Below, piece by piece: positions 20,590 through 31,506 of a stretch of 64,000 nucleotides of DNA; the stretch's first letter is position 1; each line of letters begins with the position of its first letter. Source of the stretch: Rhizomys pruinosus (taxonomy: Eukaryota > Chordata > Mammalia > Rodentia > Spalacidae); the NCBI GenBank assembly GCA_009823505.1, contig VZQC01013995.1, forward strand, positions 1,249,253 to 1,313,252, written 5' to 3'. The notes beneath the pieces are model-generated. The model was not told the origin of the DNA. It saw nothing but the letters and a program-made list of their open reading frames with translations, and did not search any database. The translations under genes were made by a program, and so were the position numbers.

Positions 20590-21475
20590 TCATTTTTATA
20601 ATGCTTTTATTGAAATTTTGTGTATTTCAGACATCATTTCTCAGTTCAGTTTAGACATATTCCCCTTTCCCTTCCCCCCACCCCACCCCAGATCATGCGC
20701 TCTTACCATAACTGTCATGCATCTTTCTCTCAGTCTTTTTTTATGTTTAGGAATTCACCTTTTCCTCCTTTAATTTTATATTACTCTAAAATATGAATAC
20801 ATACTTCCCACTCATATACAGTAATTACAGAGTCTGAAAGTAAGTGGTGGATCAGTTCTAGAGCCCATTAAGACATTTACATTATAACAACATAGTTGCT
20901 TTCAGATAAACAGAAATATAACAATAATGTTGATCAGCTTGCCTTTCAACTGGGGATTTGGTGTTAGCATCCACAAATGAGGAAACCATTTGCTGTTTGT
21001 TTTTCTGGGACTGTGTTACTTCACTTAGCAGAATGGCTTGAGTTCCATCCATTTACCTGCAAAGTTCATGATGTCATCTTTCTTTACCACTGAGTAGTAC
21101 TCCATTGTGTACATGTATTACATTTTTGTCATCCACTCTTCAGTTGAGGGGCATTTGGGTTGGTTCCAGCTCTTCGCTATTGTGAAGAGAGCTGCAATAA
21201 ACATGGATGTACATGTATCTTTGTGGTGGGATGCATCTTGTGAGTATATACCCAGGAGTGGTATGGCTAGGTCAGGTGGCAGGCTCAATATGAGTCTTTT
21301 AAGGGTTCTCCACACTGCTTTCCATAATGGTTGTACAAGTTTACATTCCCACCAGTAGTGGATGAGGGTTCCCCTTTCCCCACAACCTTTCCAGCATTTG
21401 GCGTCTTTTGTTTTCTTGATCTTAGCCAGGAGTATTGGAATGAGATGATATCTGAGAATGGTTTCCTTGAGAAAA
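20590..21475 (-). repeat. L1 3' end (ORF2 C-terminus and 3' UTR)
   Basis: The reversed ORF2 C-terminus is readable from 21420 to 21120: KCWKGCGERGTLIHYWWECK, QPLWKAVWRTL, IPLLGIYSQDA, TCTSMFIAALFTIAKSW. The 3' UTR follows to the reversed A-tail near 20590, including the C-rich tract ccttccccccaccccac. The copy is 5' truncated. Confidence 0.92.
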
Positions 21476-21579
21476 AGAAAGAAAACAAAAATAAAACTCA
21501 TTACAAAACTTGCAGTTGTTAAAACCATTATGAAGAGAATGAGGAATTTTTTGGTGTGATGAATGTATTTTTACATCTT

Positions 21580-21728
21580 GAGTGGTGTGGTGCCTTTAAT
21601 CCCAGCACTTGGGAAGCAGAAGCAGGCAGATCTCTGTGAGTTCAAGGCCAGCCTGGTGTACAAAGCGAATTCTAGAACAGCTGAGACTAAAAAGGAGAGA
21701 AACCCTGTCTCAAAAAGACCAAAAAAAC
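21580..21728 (+). repeat. B1 SINE
   Basis: gagtggtgtggtgcctttaa to ctgtctcaaaaagacc. A short deletion affects the head. Confidence 0.9.
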
Positions 21729-21940
21729 TGTCAATGTAAAATATGCTTAAGATATATGTTACAGCAGAGATTCCTACCAGGAAATACCACACATGTGGTG
21801 TCCTGCCCCTCCTGTCCCCAGTTTTCCAAGGCAAATCAAAGAATGGACTTTCCAATCTTAGTTTTGGGGAGACTAGCCAGTTTACTCAGGCTTGTATACA
21901 GAGTGAGTGGGTGAGGGCAGATTAGACCTACAAGATTATT

Positions 21941-21942
<2 letters not shown>

Positions 21943-22009
<67 letters not shown>

Positions 22010-22028
22010 ACTCTCTCTCTCTCTCTCT
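21943..22028. repeat. Compound (CT)n(CA)n(CT)n microsatellite
   Basis: CT repeat 21943-21984, CA repeat 21985-22010, CT repeat 22011-22028, with no interruption at the joins. Confidence 0.98.
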
Positions 22029-22149
22029 TTCCCTCTCTCATACATCCTACATTCAGGGCCACAACCCCTGGCTCCCCTCAACATGGCACTGGTGAGAGAG
22101 AGCAAAAACTGCCCTCCTTCCTGGTGAGCACCCGGTTCCCAGCAAGCAT

Positions 22150-22215
22150 CTTATGCATGCATGGCTACTGAGTCTTCAACACCTTATGCATGCATGGCTA
22201 CTGAGTCTTCAACAC
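22150..22215. repeat. Perfect 33-bp tandem duplication
   Basis: Two identical adjacent 33-bp units (cttatgcatgcatggctact...), 22150-22182 and 22183-22215. The unit contains the palindrome atgcatgcat. Confidence 0.97.
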
Positions 22216-22850
22216 CGCCCCCCTATGTAAACAGGAGGGGTTTCCAGAGCTACGTCTCTACAGCTAGCATCTCTGCAGCTAGTGGTGTGTTTGATATTCA
22301 GGAACAGTCCTAACAAGGAAGCAAATTTAAATTCTCCCATACTCTACCCATCTTCTTGGCCCTTACTATTTGTAAGAGGCCTCCTCTTCCACAACAGTCC
22401 CTTGGAACTATCTGGCTATGGGAGAGGAAGCAGGACTGAAAAAATGGCCACTGGAGCTTGCATCTGACCCCAGTGCACACACCATTCTCCAGAGAAGGGA
22501 ATACTTACTAAAACAATGATTTTTTTTTTCTGTTTCTAAATTTAAAGGCATAACCAGGCTGCAAGGGCAACAAATAGAAACCATTGGCTAAATCTCTACC
22601 TACCTTTCAGGGTAGTGATACACAGAGGTCTTATTTTAGGCTAGGGTAAATCTCTGTGCTTCTTTATAATTGTGTTTTAGGGTCCAGAAAGTTAGTGATA
22701 TTTGTGCCACATAAGCATCCAGGTATGCATTGAAACTGCTCTTACTGTAGGGTCCTAAGCCCACCTGTGTCAGGGATATTCCAGGAAACCAAATGAGGTA
22801 GAAATTCCAAGAAAGTTGCTGCAATATTGTGCAATCATACTTCTACTGAT
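22216..22850. other. No gene; unassigned
   Basis: Mixed-composition sequence without SINE, L1 or long frame. A short repeat of acagctagcatctct/gcagctagtg near 22260 is the only internal structure. Confidence 0.4.
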
Positions 22851-23120
22851 ATCTGTCACAAGCCTCAGTTTATCTCGAGATGCTTTTACTGATACCAGCC
22901 ACAGATACACCTACGCTCTTGTCCCTCATCTCCTCTCCCCCACCTCCTTGTAAACTCACTTCATGTGCTTGGTATAAAACTGCCATTCTGGGGACATTCT
23001 AACACTGGTCATCCAATTCCCGCCACAGGCAGGCCAGATGCCATGCCTGAAATAAACCTGACTTCCTTTTCATCAGAGTCCTGACATTTTCTCCTCTCCT
23101 CACAGAGTCTCCCCACAAAA
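22850..23120 (+). mobile_element. LTR-like segment
   Basis: Promoter-like layout: tataaaactgcc at 22974, aataaacctgacttcc at 23050 (polyadenylation signal), and a pyrimidine-rich end ...ctccccaca near 23118. The 5' boundary and target duplication are not clear, so this is tentative. Confidence 0.45.
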
Positions 23121-25090
23121 TGAACCTAATACTTATGTTCTAATCTGAGCTTTTTTCTTCCAGTACGAGTTGGGCATTATCCTAGTATTCTGATTGCTCT
23201 ATGGTTAACTACTGCAACACATACCTATGTGTACATACATTCTGTCACTCATGGTCTCCAGAGGACAAACAGTATTTGACAGACACAATACAAATGATCC
23301 TTCTAAGAAGGAAAAGGTAATAATTCTCCAAATTTCCATAATTTACAAGGTCACATCTCACACAATGGAGTTAATATAGCACATTATTATGCAAAGCAGT
23401 GTTTGTTCTTTCTTTTATACCCTTCTCTCAAATTGTAACTCCTCGAGCCTGCCAAGAATAAGAAATGGCCCATTACTAAGCCATACACCTCTTAATGACC
23501 ACTCTGTTAGCTACACTAAGACCTGGTTGAAGCTTGAAATTACCTCTTAAAATTTTCCTATTAGGTATCAGACAAAGGCCATGCTTCTCCCGGTTTTCAG
23601 TTTAGGAAAGAAGCCATCAGTGCCTGGGAACTAGAAATGAGCATGGTCAGATTTACATTCTTATCTAAATTTTCTCTGTGTTAACTAGAATGTGGATGGG
23701 AAGGAGTAGTAGAGTACCTCCCAGAAAAACAGAAGATGCACATTCACACATTGATGTCCTTAATTTTCAGGTGAAATAGTGTGGAAGGAAATAAATGAAA
23801 ATTACACCGAGAAGGAGGTATTTTTAAAAAGTCATAGGATTCCATGAATTTGGTTAGGATGATCTTCTAGAAGGAAATGTATTAAGATGAAATAGCACTT
23901 TCCAAAAAAATCAACAAATAGTATAAGAATTTAAAACCTGGACAAAGTAATGGATTTTTCTCATAATTTTCTAAAGGTATGCTACTTTGAAAAAAATCCC
24001 AAATTTTGCCTGTGATCCTGCTCAGTTCAAAAGCATTAGATCAAATTGATACATCTGGATTAACTATTTGGCTTTTGTTTAAAAATTAAATCAAAAATGG
24101 CAATTCAGGACCAACACCACACCTCAAATACTATTCCTTACTAATGAGATTTCAACTTTCCTGACACTAAATTTGCGTAGAGGTGTCAAATCATTATAAT
24201 AACTGCAGGTTGGCCCCAGCTAAAATAACATCTCAGCAGCCTGCCAGTGGCATCTATTCAAGTGCACACCCACTGCTGGAATAGACATACAGTTGCAGCA
24301 CCAGAAAATTATTAGACTATATTTCTTGGTGCCAAACATTGCAGTATAAAAATTAACCTTTGACCAGAATAATTATTTTTCCACTTTCTGGATGTCTATG
24401 TCAGTTAAATATTTTCAGATCAATGCAACCATATGTGCACCTGTAACACTGGAGAAATTATTCCTTCTTTGCAAAATAACCCTTTAGTCTCACAAAAAGC
24501 ATGTTTTGCCTTCCAGCTCAGAAGCATGGTGGACAGCTGAGTATTTGAGTGTCCATAACATATTAAACAGTCCAGAAATGTTTATCTATTTGCATCATAT
24601 TAAGATATCACTTTGAAACACTTGACACAGTTGATTCACATCTACAGTCCTCTTCGAAGTCTTTTCAATTTTCTCAGGATTGTCAAGATCAATACTTTTC
24701 TCTGAACCATATATCTTCGTGGCAGTAATTAGCTTTTGTAGAATCATAGTTAGAGAAATAGGTTTCTACAGAGAAGAATGAGTTCTTATGTATACAGAAA
24801 CAATTTCTAGAGGAAAATGGCACAGAGTGGGCTGCTGATTTTTAGATAATGTGGGACAGTATCAATACTAAATGGCCTATTATGGTAATCTTTTGTAGAA
24901 ACGTAATTTATACCTAATGCTACAATGTTCAGGCTTTACAATGATTCCAATTTACTGGCAACCTATTTATTCTACAAAATCCTCTTTAAAAACTATGTCA
25001 TATTTTCTATCAAATACATGTTGTAATACAAATGTTCTCTTCTTAAAGGAGATCCTAACGAAACAATACAAAGTCATATATAAAAATAAA
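23120..25090. other. No gene; long non-repetitive-looking stretch
   Basis: About 2 kb without recognisable SINE, L1 or LTR and without a convincing frame. It is one of the quietest parts of the window and probably unique sequence. Confidence 0.5.
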
Positions 25091-25092
25091 AA

Positions 25093-25345
25093 TCTTGTTA
25101 GGCATGGTGGCTCATGCCTGTAAAACCAGGAAGTCTGATGGCTAAGGCAGGAGCATTACAAGTTCAAGGCCTGCCTCGGTGACACAGTGAGTCTCTGTTA
25201 GCTTAAGGAATTTAGTAAATTCTTGTCTCCAAACAACAAATAAAATATGCAGAAAATATTACGTACTTAGTGCTAGAGTACTCGCCTAGTTCCTAGCATG
25301 AGTGCAGGCCTAATTTCAATTCCTACTACCTCCTAAACATTGAAT
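25093..25345 (+). repeat. B1-ID composite SINE (B4-like), diverged
   Basis: A B1-related half (ggcatggtggctcatgcctg ... agttcaaggcctgcct ... gagtctctgtta) is followed by an ID-like half (tgctagagtactcgcctag ... caattcctactacc). Confidence 0.55.
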
Positions 25346-25644
25346 CATGAATTAAAATACTTTATTATGGAAAATATACTATAATGTGAATTCTGAATTA
25401 AGATAATGGCTAATCAATTTCTCCAGGTGCTAAAGATAATGAAAGAAAAATAGTTTTTATAAAAATAGTTAATTCTTGAGTACTTTACTAATCTAAATTG
25501 TAACACAAAGCACAGAAACATAAAACATTTGGTATATTAATGGAATGCTATGCATTGTTCAATTCATATGTTTGATACATGCATATATTTAAATTTTTAA
25601 ACATATTTCAAGTAGATATCCTTTATTTGTGGTGAAAACTTTCT

Positions 25645-25990
25645 TTTTTCTAAAGCCAATTTTTATTGAAGCTTTGTGCATTTCATACAAATTTTCAAAC
25701 CAAATCTAGACCTGTGCCCCCCTACCAGCCCCCCAACCCACCAGAGCTCATGCATTCTGCCAAACATGTTTTTCATCTTTTTCTCACTCTCTCTTGATGC
25801 AGAAGTTCACTGTTTCCAGCCGAAGTTCACCGTGTCAGTCAGTTCTTTGACCCAGTCTCTTTGTTGTTTTTTGTTTGTTTTTTTAATTGACCCAGTATTT
25901 TTGTTGTTGTTGTTATTGTTATTCTTTCTGATACGCATCACTCCAAAATATGCATATATGCACGCCACATATAACATAGGTTTTTAGCAT
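25645..25990 (-). repeat. L1 3' UTR end
   Basis: Reversed terminus (tttttattgaagctttgtg, catttcatacaaatttt), then cagagctcatgcattctgc and tcactgtttc blocks shared with 40810-41010. Confidence 0.7.
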
Positions 25991-25994
25991 CAGC

Positions 25995-26310
25995 ATTATT
26001 TTTTTTCTTTATTAGGCTGAAAAACGTCATGTTTGAAGGCTCCTTCTTGGCATGCCCAAACCACCATCAGTTCTGCCTTTGTGCTCCACACTTGGGTTTT
26101 CCCTCCCATGGTCACCAAATGAGTTCCAGTAAGCACTATGTCCTGTCTTGATCTTCCTGTACTGGTCTCCATGATATAGCCTGGGTAGTCCAACAATGGC
26201 AGTCTATAGTCTGAAGAGGCTGAAACCCCAGTTGTACCTCAGTTCACAAGTTGGGTGTCTCAGCAGCCCCCATCTGGCACTGAAAGTTTGGAGGATTCTT
26301 GGAGACACAT
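25995..26310 (-). mobile_element. LTR-like unit, copy 2 of an inverted pair
   Basis: Close reverse match to 16390-16700 (gccagatgggggctgctg, ggactacccaggctata, ggaagatcaagacaggac when read on the minus strand). It ends cctaataaagaaaaaaaat, a polyadenylation signal followed by an A-run. Confidence 0.6.
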
Positions 26311-26315
26311 GAGTC

Positions 26316-26810
26316 TCCAAGAGCTGGAACCAACCCAAATGCTCCTCAACTGATGAGTGGATAACAAAAATGTGGTATATTTACACAATGGAGTTCTATG
26401 CAGTGGTAAAGAAAGATGACATCATCAACTTTGCAAGTATAGATGGAACTCAAAGCCATTATGCTAAGTGAAGTAATACAGTCCCCGAAAAACAAATGGG
26501 GAATGGTTTCCCTCATTTGTGGATGCTAGCACCTAATTCCCCAGTTGAAAGGCAAGCTGAGCATTGTTATTGTTATGTTTCTTTTTATCTTAAAACAACT
26601 GTGCTATTATGATGTGAATCTCTTAATGGGCCCTAGAATTAACATACCACTTATTTTCAGACATCGTAATTACCATATATGGGTGGAAGGTATGTATTCA
26701 TATTTTAGAGTAATATAAAATTAAAGGGAAAATGTGAATTCTTAAACATATTTTGGAACTAACATAGAAAAGACAGTGAGAAATGCCACTTAAAATAAGC
26801 CTTTAAACAT
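26316..26810 (+). repeat. L1 3' end (ORF2 C-terminus and 3' UTR)
   Basis: agctggaaccaacccaaatg, caatggagttctatgcagtg and aagaaagatgacatcat are the last ORF2 codons. The 3' UTR then runs to about 26750. It is truncated at both ends and lacks the terminal A-tail. Confidence 0.88.
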
Positions 26811-26891
26811 AAAAAATACAAATTTTTAATTGATAACTTTCTCTAATGGCAACCACAGACATAAAGATTAGAGGTGTCTCTATTGATGGTG

Positions 26892-26921
26892 CTTGTTTAA
26901 TTAGATCTTGTTTAATTAGAT
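26892..26921. repeat. 15-bp tandem duplication
   Basis: cttgtttaattagat occurs twice head to tail, 26892-26906 and 26907-26921. Confidence 0.9.
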
Positions 26922-26924
26922 CTC

Positions 26925-27275
26925 TGTATTGGTTATTTTTATGTTTCTGTGATAAAATAACATGACCAAGACAGCTTATAAAAGGAAGTTTACAGTTTCA
27001 GAAGGGTAAGCATCTTCACTGCAAGGGAGACATGTTAGGAAACAGCTAAAATGGAATTCTGAAAGCTCACATCTTGAAGTACACACAGGAAGCAGAGAAA
27101 GCAAATTATGTGTGGGCTAAGGTTATGAACTCTCAAATCCAGTGACCTGCTTCCTCTAGGAAAGTTCCATATCCTAAAGTCTCCATGACCTTCTCCAAAC
27201 AGCATTATCACCCAGGAACCAAGTATTTAAAGACTTGAGCCTATGGGGGACATTTCTCTTCCAATCTACTATAAT
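26925..27275 (-). repeat. Old rodent dispersed repeat, LTR-like
   Basis: Resembles a common rodent repeat in reverse: tgtttctgtgataaaataac, aggaagtttacagtttcag, and a terminal block aagacttgagcctatggggg. The family name is uncertain. Confidence 0.45.
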
Positions 27276-28005
27276 CACCTATGGGGGGAAAAAAAAAACT
27301 ATGAACACCACAAGTCAGCTAAAAAAGCCCTTGTGACCTCACTTCCTAGAATCAGCATCATACATAAATCATATCATGACCACTGAACATGAGAACTTGA
27401 TGCAGAGATACCTCAATAATTTCTAGAATCTTTTTGTAATCTTTAAAACAAAAAGAGGCTAAAGATATATTTCCAAAAGTGAGGAAGTAAGGCCAAAATC
27501 TATAAAGGGACATTATTGTTTACTAGATTATTGAATGTTCATAGACTTTGTGACCATTTCAGAAAGGATTAAATTTAAACATTTCCTCACAAACTTGTCT
27601 TCCATTCTGCTTTGAACCATGTGTATTTTAAGGGAATTTTAATATTCATGTCTTAGGTTTCTGTTTCTGATTACACACAATTCATCAAGATCTTGCTCCT
27701 CACAAGCTATTTAATACTCAGGAAGTCATTTAAGTCATTTTAGAATCTTCCCAAAATCTAGCAGTGGGTTGTGCTTATAAATGACATGCAAACCTGCAAC
27801 ATTTGCCTTTCATTTAAATCTAAATTCAGAAATGTAAGGATTTGGAAATATGAAGCAAAGAATATCTGTTCTCTCTCAAAAGGAAGAGTCTAAAGCAATA
27901 TCACCCAAGTGTGCTCCATGATAGTCCCATCTGGACATGGTGTGTGAAATCTAGTGTGTCTCCCAGTGTTTGTGTTTGTAATTGCATGTGCACGCATGCG
28001 TGTGC
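27276..28005. other. No gene; unassigned
   Basis: AT-rich sequence with no recognised repeat or frame. Confidence 0.4.
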
Positions 28006-28007
<2 letters not shown>

Positions 28008-28038
<31 letters not shown>

Positions 28039-28075
28039 ATATGCTATGTGCTATGTGCTATGTTCTATGTGCTGC
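28008..28075. repeat. (TG)n microsatellite with adjacent 9-10-bp repeats
   Basis: TG repeat 28008-28035, followed by several copies of a ctatgtg-type unit up to 28075. Confidence 0.93.
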
Positions 28076-28119
28076 TCTGTGTGGGTGTGTAAACATGTTT
28101 GTCTATATGTGCGTATAGG

Positions 28120-28276
28120 TGAGACAAGGTCTCTCGCTGGGATTTGGGGCTGATCCCTTAGGATCTGCTTCCCCAGTACAAGGATTATAGGCATATGACA
28201 CAATGCCTGGCTTTTTATGTGGGTGTTAGGATATTTATAAGAGAAGCACTTTACCAACTGAGATATCTTGTAGCCC
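28120..28276 (-). repeat. B3-type SINE
   Basis: Reversed B3: gacaaggtctctcgctggg, ggattataggcatatgac, atgcctggctttttatgtgg, ending agcactttaccaactgag at the tRNA-like head. Confidence 0.7.
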
Positions 28277-28742
28277 TTTGAATCTTATATTATGCATACA
28301 TTATCTTTTGTTTTTGCTGTCTTCCGCCTTTACTGGAAACACTTGATTTAAGAATAAGGTGACCTATGAGGTCATAGAACTAAGGTTTGAGTGTTGATTT
28401 CCCAACACATTTGATCCTGAAGAAAGCATCGAACATTACCTATTTGATATTTGATAGTTCACAAATATCAAACACATCAATAGTGATAAAAAGGCTTCAG
28501 CATTTCTTATAATATACTAAATACTAGTCCCAAGTAATTGCCATTTTCTAATAAATCTATAGTTTGGTTTATGTACAGTTATAGTTTCAGCAAGTATTTT
28601 ATATTTATTGTCTCAACAAAGGAAAATATTCCTTAATCTCCTGTACAACCCTGGGTTGTATAAGAATTGGACTCAGATGTTTGTTAATTGGGTGTACATG
28701 GATACTTCTTTTTATTGCCTATTGTTTACTAACTGGCCAAAT
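28277..28742. other. No gene; integration-site sequence upstream of the NONO copy
   Basis: Nothing is recognisable as a repeat. A short inverted motif tgatatttgatag...caaatatcaa is at about 28443-28470. Confidence 0.45.
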
Positions 28743-28757
28743 AAAATATTAAGAAAG

Positions 28758-31131
28758 TCTCTCCAGACAGTGGAGGCCATGCAGCTTCACCGTTAGTCTG
28801 AGCAAAGAATTGTCTGCACCAGAAGATGAGGTTAGAGAGGACTGGGAGACACTTGGCTGCGTTAAGTCGAAGTGAAGAGTGTGAAAATGCAGAGCAATAA
28901 AACCTTTAGCCTGGAGAAGCAGAATCATACTCCAAGAAAGCATCAACATCACCACCAGCAGCAGCCACCACCACCACCAATACCTGCAAATGGGCAACAG
29001 GCCAGCAGTCAAAATGAAGGCATGACTGAAGAATTTTAGGAAACCAGGAAAGAAGACTTTCGCCCAACGTAGTCGTGTCTTTGTTGGCAATCTGCCCCCT
29101 GACATCACTGAGGAGGAAATGAGGAAACTTTTTGAGAAATATGGGAAAGCAGGCGAAGTTTTCATTCATAAGGATAAAGGTTTTGGCTTTATCCGCTTGG
29201 AAACACGAACCGAAACAGGTGAGTGTGCGCTTTGCTTGTCATAGCGCATCCCTCACAGTTCGCAACCTTCCTCAGTACGTGTCCAGTGAACTGCTGGAGG
29301 AAGCCTTTTCTGTGTTTGGCCATGTGGAGAGGGCCGTAGTCATCGTGGATGACCGAGGAAGGCCCTCAGGAAAAGTCATCGTTGAGTTCTCAGGGAAGCC
29401 AGCTGGTTGGAAAGCTCTGGACAGATGCAGTGAAGGCTCCTTCTTGCTAACCACATTTCTTCGGCCTGGCCTGTTACTGTAGAGCCCATGGAGCAGTTAG
29501 AGGATGAAGAGGGACTTCCAGAGAAGCTGGTTATAAAAACCCAGCAATTTCACAAGGAACGAGAGCAGCCACTCAGGTTTGCACAACCTGGTTCCTTTGA
29601 GTATGAATATGCTGTGCGCTGGAAGGCACTCATTGAGATGGAGAAGCAGCAGCAGGACCAAGCGGACCGCAGCATCAAGGAGGCTCATTAAAAGCTGGAG
29701 ATGGAGATGGAAGCTGCTCGTGAGCACCAGGTCATGCAAATGAGGCAGGATTTGGTGAGCACCAGGTCATGCAAATGAGGCAGGATTTGATGAGGCGCCA
29801 AGAACTTCGTAGAATGGAAGAGCTGCATAACCAAGAGGTTCAAAAAACGAAAGCAGCTAGAGCTCAGGCAGGAGGAGGAGCACAGGCGCCCTGAAAAAGA
29901 AATGCAGAGGCATCAGGAAGAGATGATGTGGCGACAGCAGGAGGGATTCAAAGGAACCTTTCCTGATGCGAGGTAGCGAGAGATATGGATGAGCCAAATG
30001 GCTATGGGAGGTGCTATAGGCATAAGCAATAGAAGTGCCATGCCCCCTGCTCCTGTGCCAGCTGGTGCCTCAGCTCCTCCAGGACCTGCCACCATGATGC
30101 CAGATGGAACCTTGGGATTGACCCCACCAACAACTGAACGTTTTGGCCAAGCTGCTACAATGGAAGGAATTGGAGCACTTGGTGGAACTCCTCTTTTGTT
30201 CAACCGTGCAGCTCCTGGAGCTGAATTTGCTCCAAACAAACACCGCCACTAATAATAAACTTGCAGTGTCTAGTTTCCCAGAACCCTTTGAAAGGACCCT
30301 TTATGCTAGAATTCTACCCTGGAAATGTGTTAGGGATTCCTCCCAATAGTTAGATCTTCCCTGCCTGTGCTACTCTAAGGAGTATGCTTGGAGGCATAGG
30401 GCAAGGGAGGGGTGGTATTTATCAAGTTCTGTGATATATTGCTTAATCATTTATGTGTGGTACATTTTTAAAGTATCACATGATTGTTGAGGATTTGGGA
30501 ATCAGCAGAGTGGACTCTGTGCCCCATTAATCTTGATCATTCCGTATCTGTTTGTCTGTCCCCCTCCACCTCCCACCATGTATAATTGCTTTCTTATCCT
30601 TACTCCCCTCAACCCTGGAGACGCTACCACAAACCACAGAAAGCAAACTCCCCTCACTGACCTAGCCGCATTCCTCTCATTTACTCCCAGGTGAGAATTC
30701 AGACATGTCCACAGAGGTTACAAAATATGTATGGTTCTGTCATATCTCACATTACCCCATCAGGTCCTAAGGAAGACATTTTCTTAGATATTTTCGTTTT
30801 AGTATAACCTAAAAAGTTATGTGTTAACTTGCCTCCATCTTTTTCTTGGTAAAAAAAAAAAAACAAAAAACACCCAACAATGACCTTTTGTGTCTTGATG
30901 TCATTGTTCACAGCTTTTCATGATAGGCTTAGTACAATCTTAAGAATATGGTTGCTGGATGCTAAAGGTCTGACAGTAGCTCTTAGTGTTGCCTTGCTTA
31001 GGTAGTTAACACCGTGCATTTTTTTATTGGTGTATCATGTTTGATTTGTTCCTGATACCCTAAATTTGGAGTTTTTTTCTGAAAAATGGAGCAGTATTGC
31101 AGCATCACTTATTAAAATACATTTTCCTTTA
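28758..31131 (+). pseudogene. NONO: Processed (retroposed) pseudogene of NONO (p54nrb)
   Basis: This is an intronless copy of the mRNA for NONO, a DBHS-family nuclear RNA-binding protein of paraspeckles. It retains 5' UTR, coding region 28887-30252, 3' UTR and an attaaa signal at 31111. The start reads [19 protein letters not shown], then a His/Gln/Pro-rich stretch. RRM1 ([20 protein letters not shown]) is at 29071-29212, RRM2 ([19 protein letters not shown]) at 29257-29455, then the NOPS/coiled-coil region and a Pro/Gly-rich tail ending EFAPNKHRH. Disabling changes are a frameshift at 29028 with stop TAG at 29037, a deletion of about 45-50 bases near 29213 removing the end of RRM1, and a 5-bp duplication at 29463-29472. 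A stop TAA is at 29689, with a 35-bp duplication at 29720-29789 and an extra A near 29845. Flanks aaaatattaagaaag (28743) and aaaatattaaaaaaag (31132) are a likely target-site duplication. It cannot encode NONO. Whether it is transcribed is unknown. Confidence 0.96.
29720..29789. repeat. 35-bp perfect tandem duplication in the NONO pseudogene
   Basis: gtgagcaccaggtcatgcaa... at 29720-29754 is repeated exactly at 29755-29789. It lies in the coiled-coil region (HEHQVMLMRQDLM in NONO) and arose after retroposition or in the copied RNA. The two units are still identical. Confidence 0.97.
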
Positions 31132-31267
31132 AAAATATTAAAAAAAGAAAAACTATTTCTTAAAGCATGGAAAAGTGATGGTTTTACTTAACACACACAT
31201 TTCTTTCTCTTGATGCTAATATGGAATGTAAGTATCATAATTTTGTTTTGTTAAATACTGTATTGTG

Positions 31268-31491
31268 GGGATCTAGAGAGATGGCTCACTGGTTAAGAGG
31301 ACTCTTGCAGAGGACCCTAGTCTGATTTCCAGCACCCACATGGCAGCTAACAACCATCTGTAACTCTAGTTCCAGAGGAATCAATGTATTCTTCTGATCT
31401 CCATGAGCATTGTGCTATATGGGTTCACTTACTTGCATGTAGGCAATACACTCATATATGTAGGATAAAAATGATAAATAAAATATTTTAA
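31268..31491 (+). repeat. B2 SINE
   Basis: gggatctagagagatggctc head, agcacccacatggcagcta middle and an aataaaata tail. Target-site duplication aaatactgtattgtg (31253-31267) and aaatactccattgtg (31492-31506). It lies just downstream of the NONO copy. Confidence 0.92.
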
Positions 31492-31506
31492 AAATACTCC
31501 ATTGTG

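Noticed and set aside
28749..29165. 138-codon minus-strand open frame
   Set aside because: Antisense shadow of the NONO pseudogene 5' UTR and N-terminal region.
29132..29482. RRM-containing 116-codon frame as a short functional gene
   Set aside because: It is the RRM2 part of the NONO retrocopy. Its start codon is an internal in-frame accident, and the copy has frameshifts and stops on both sides.
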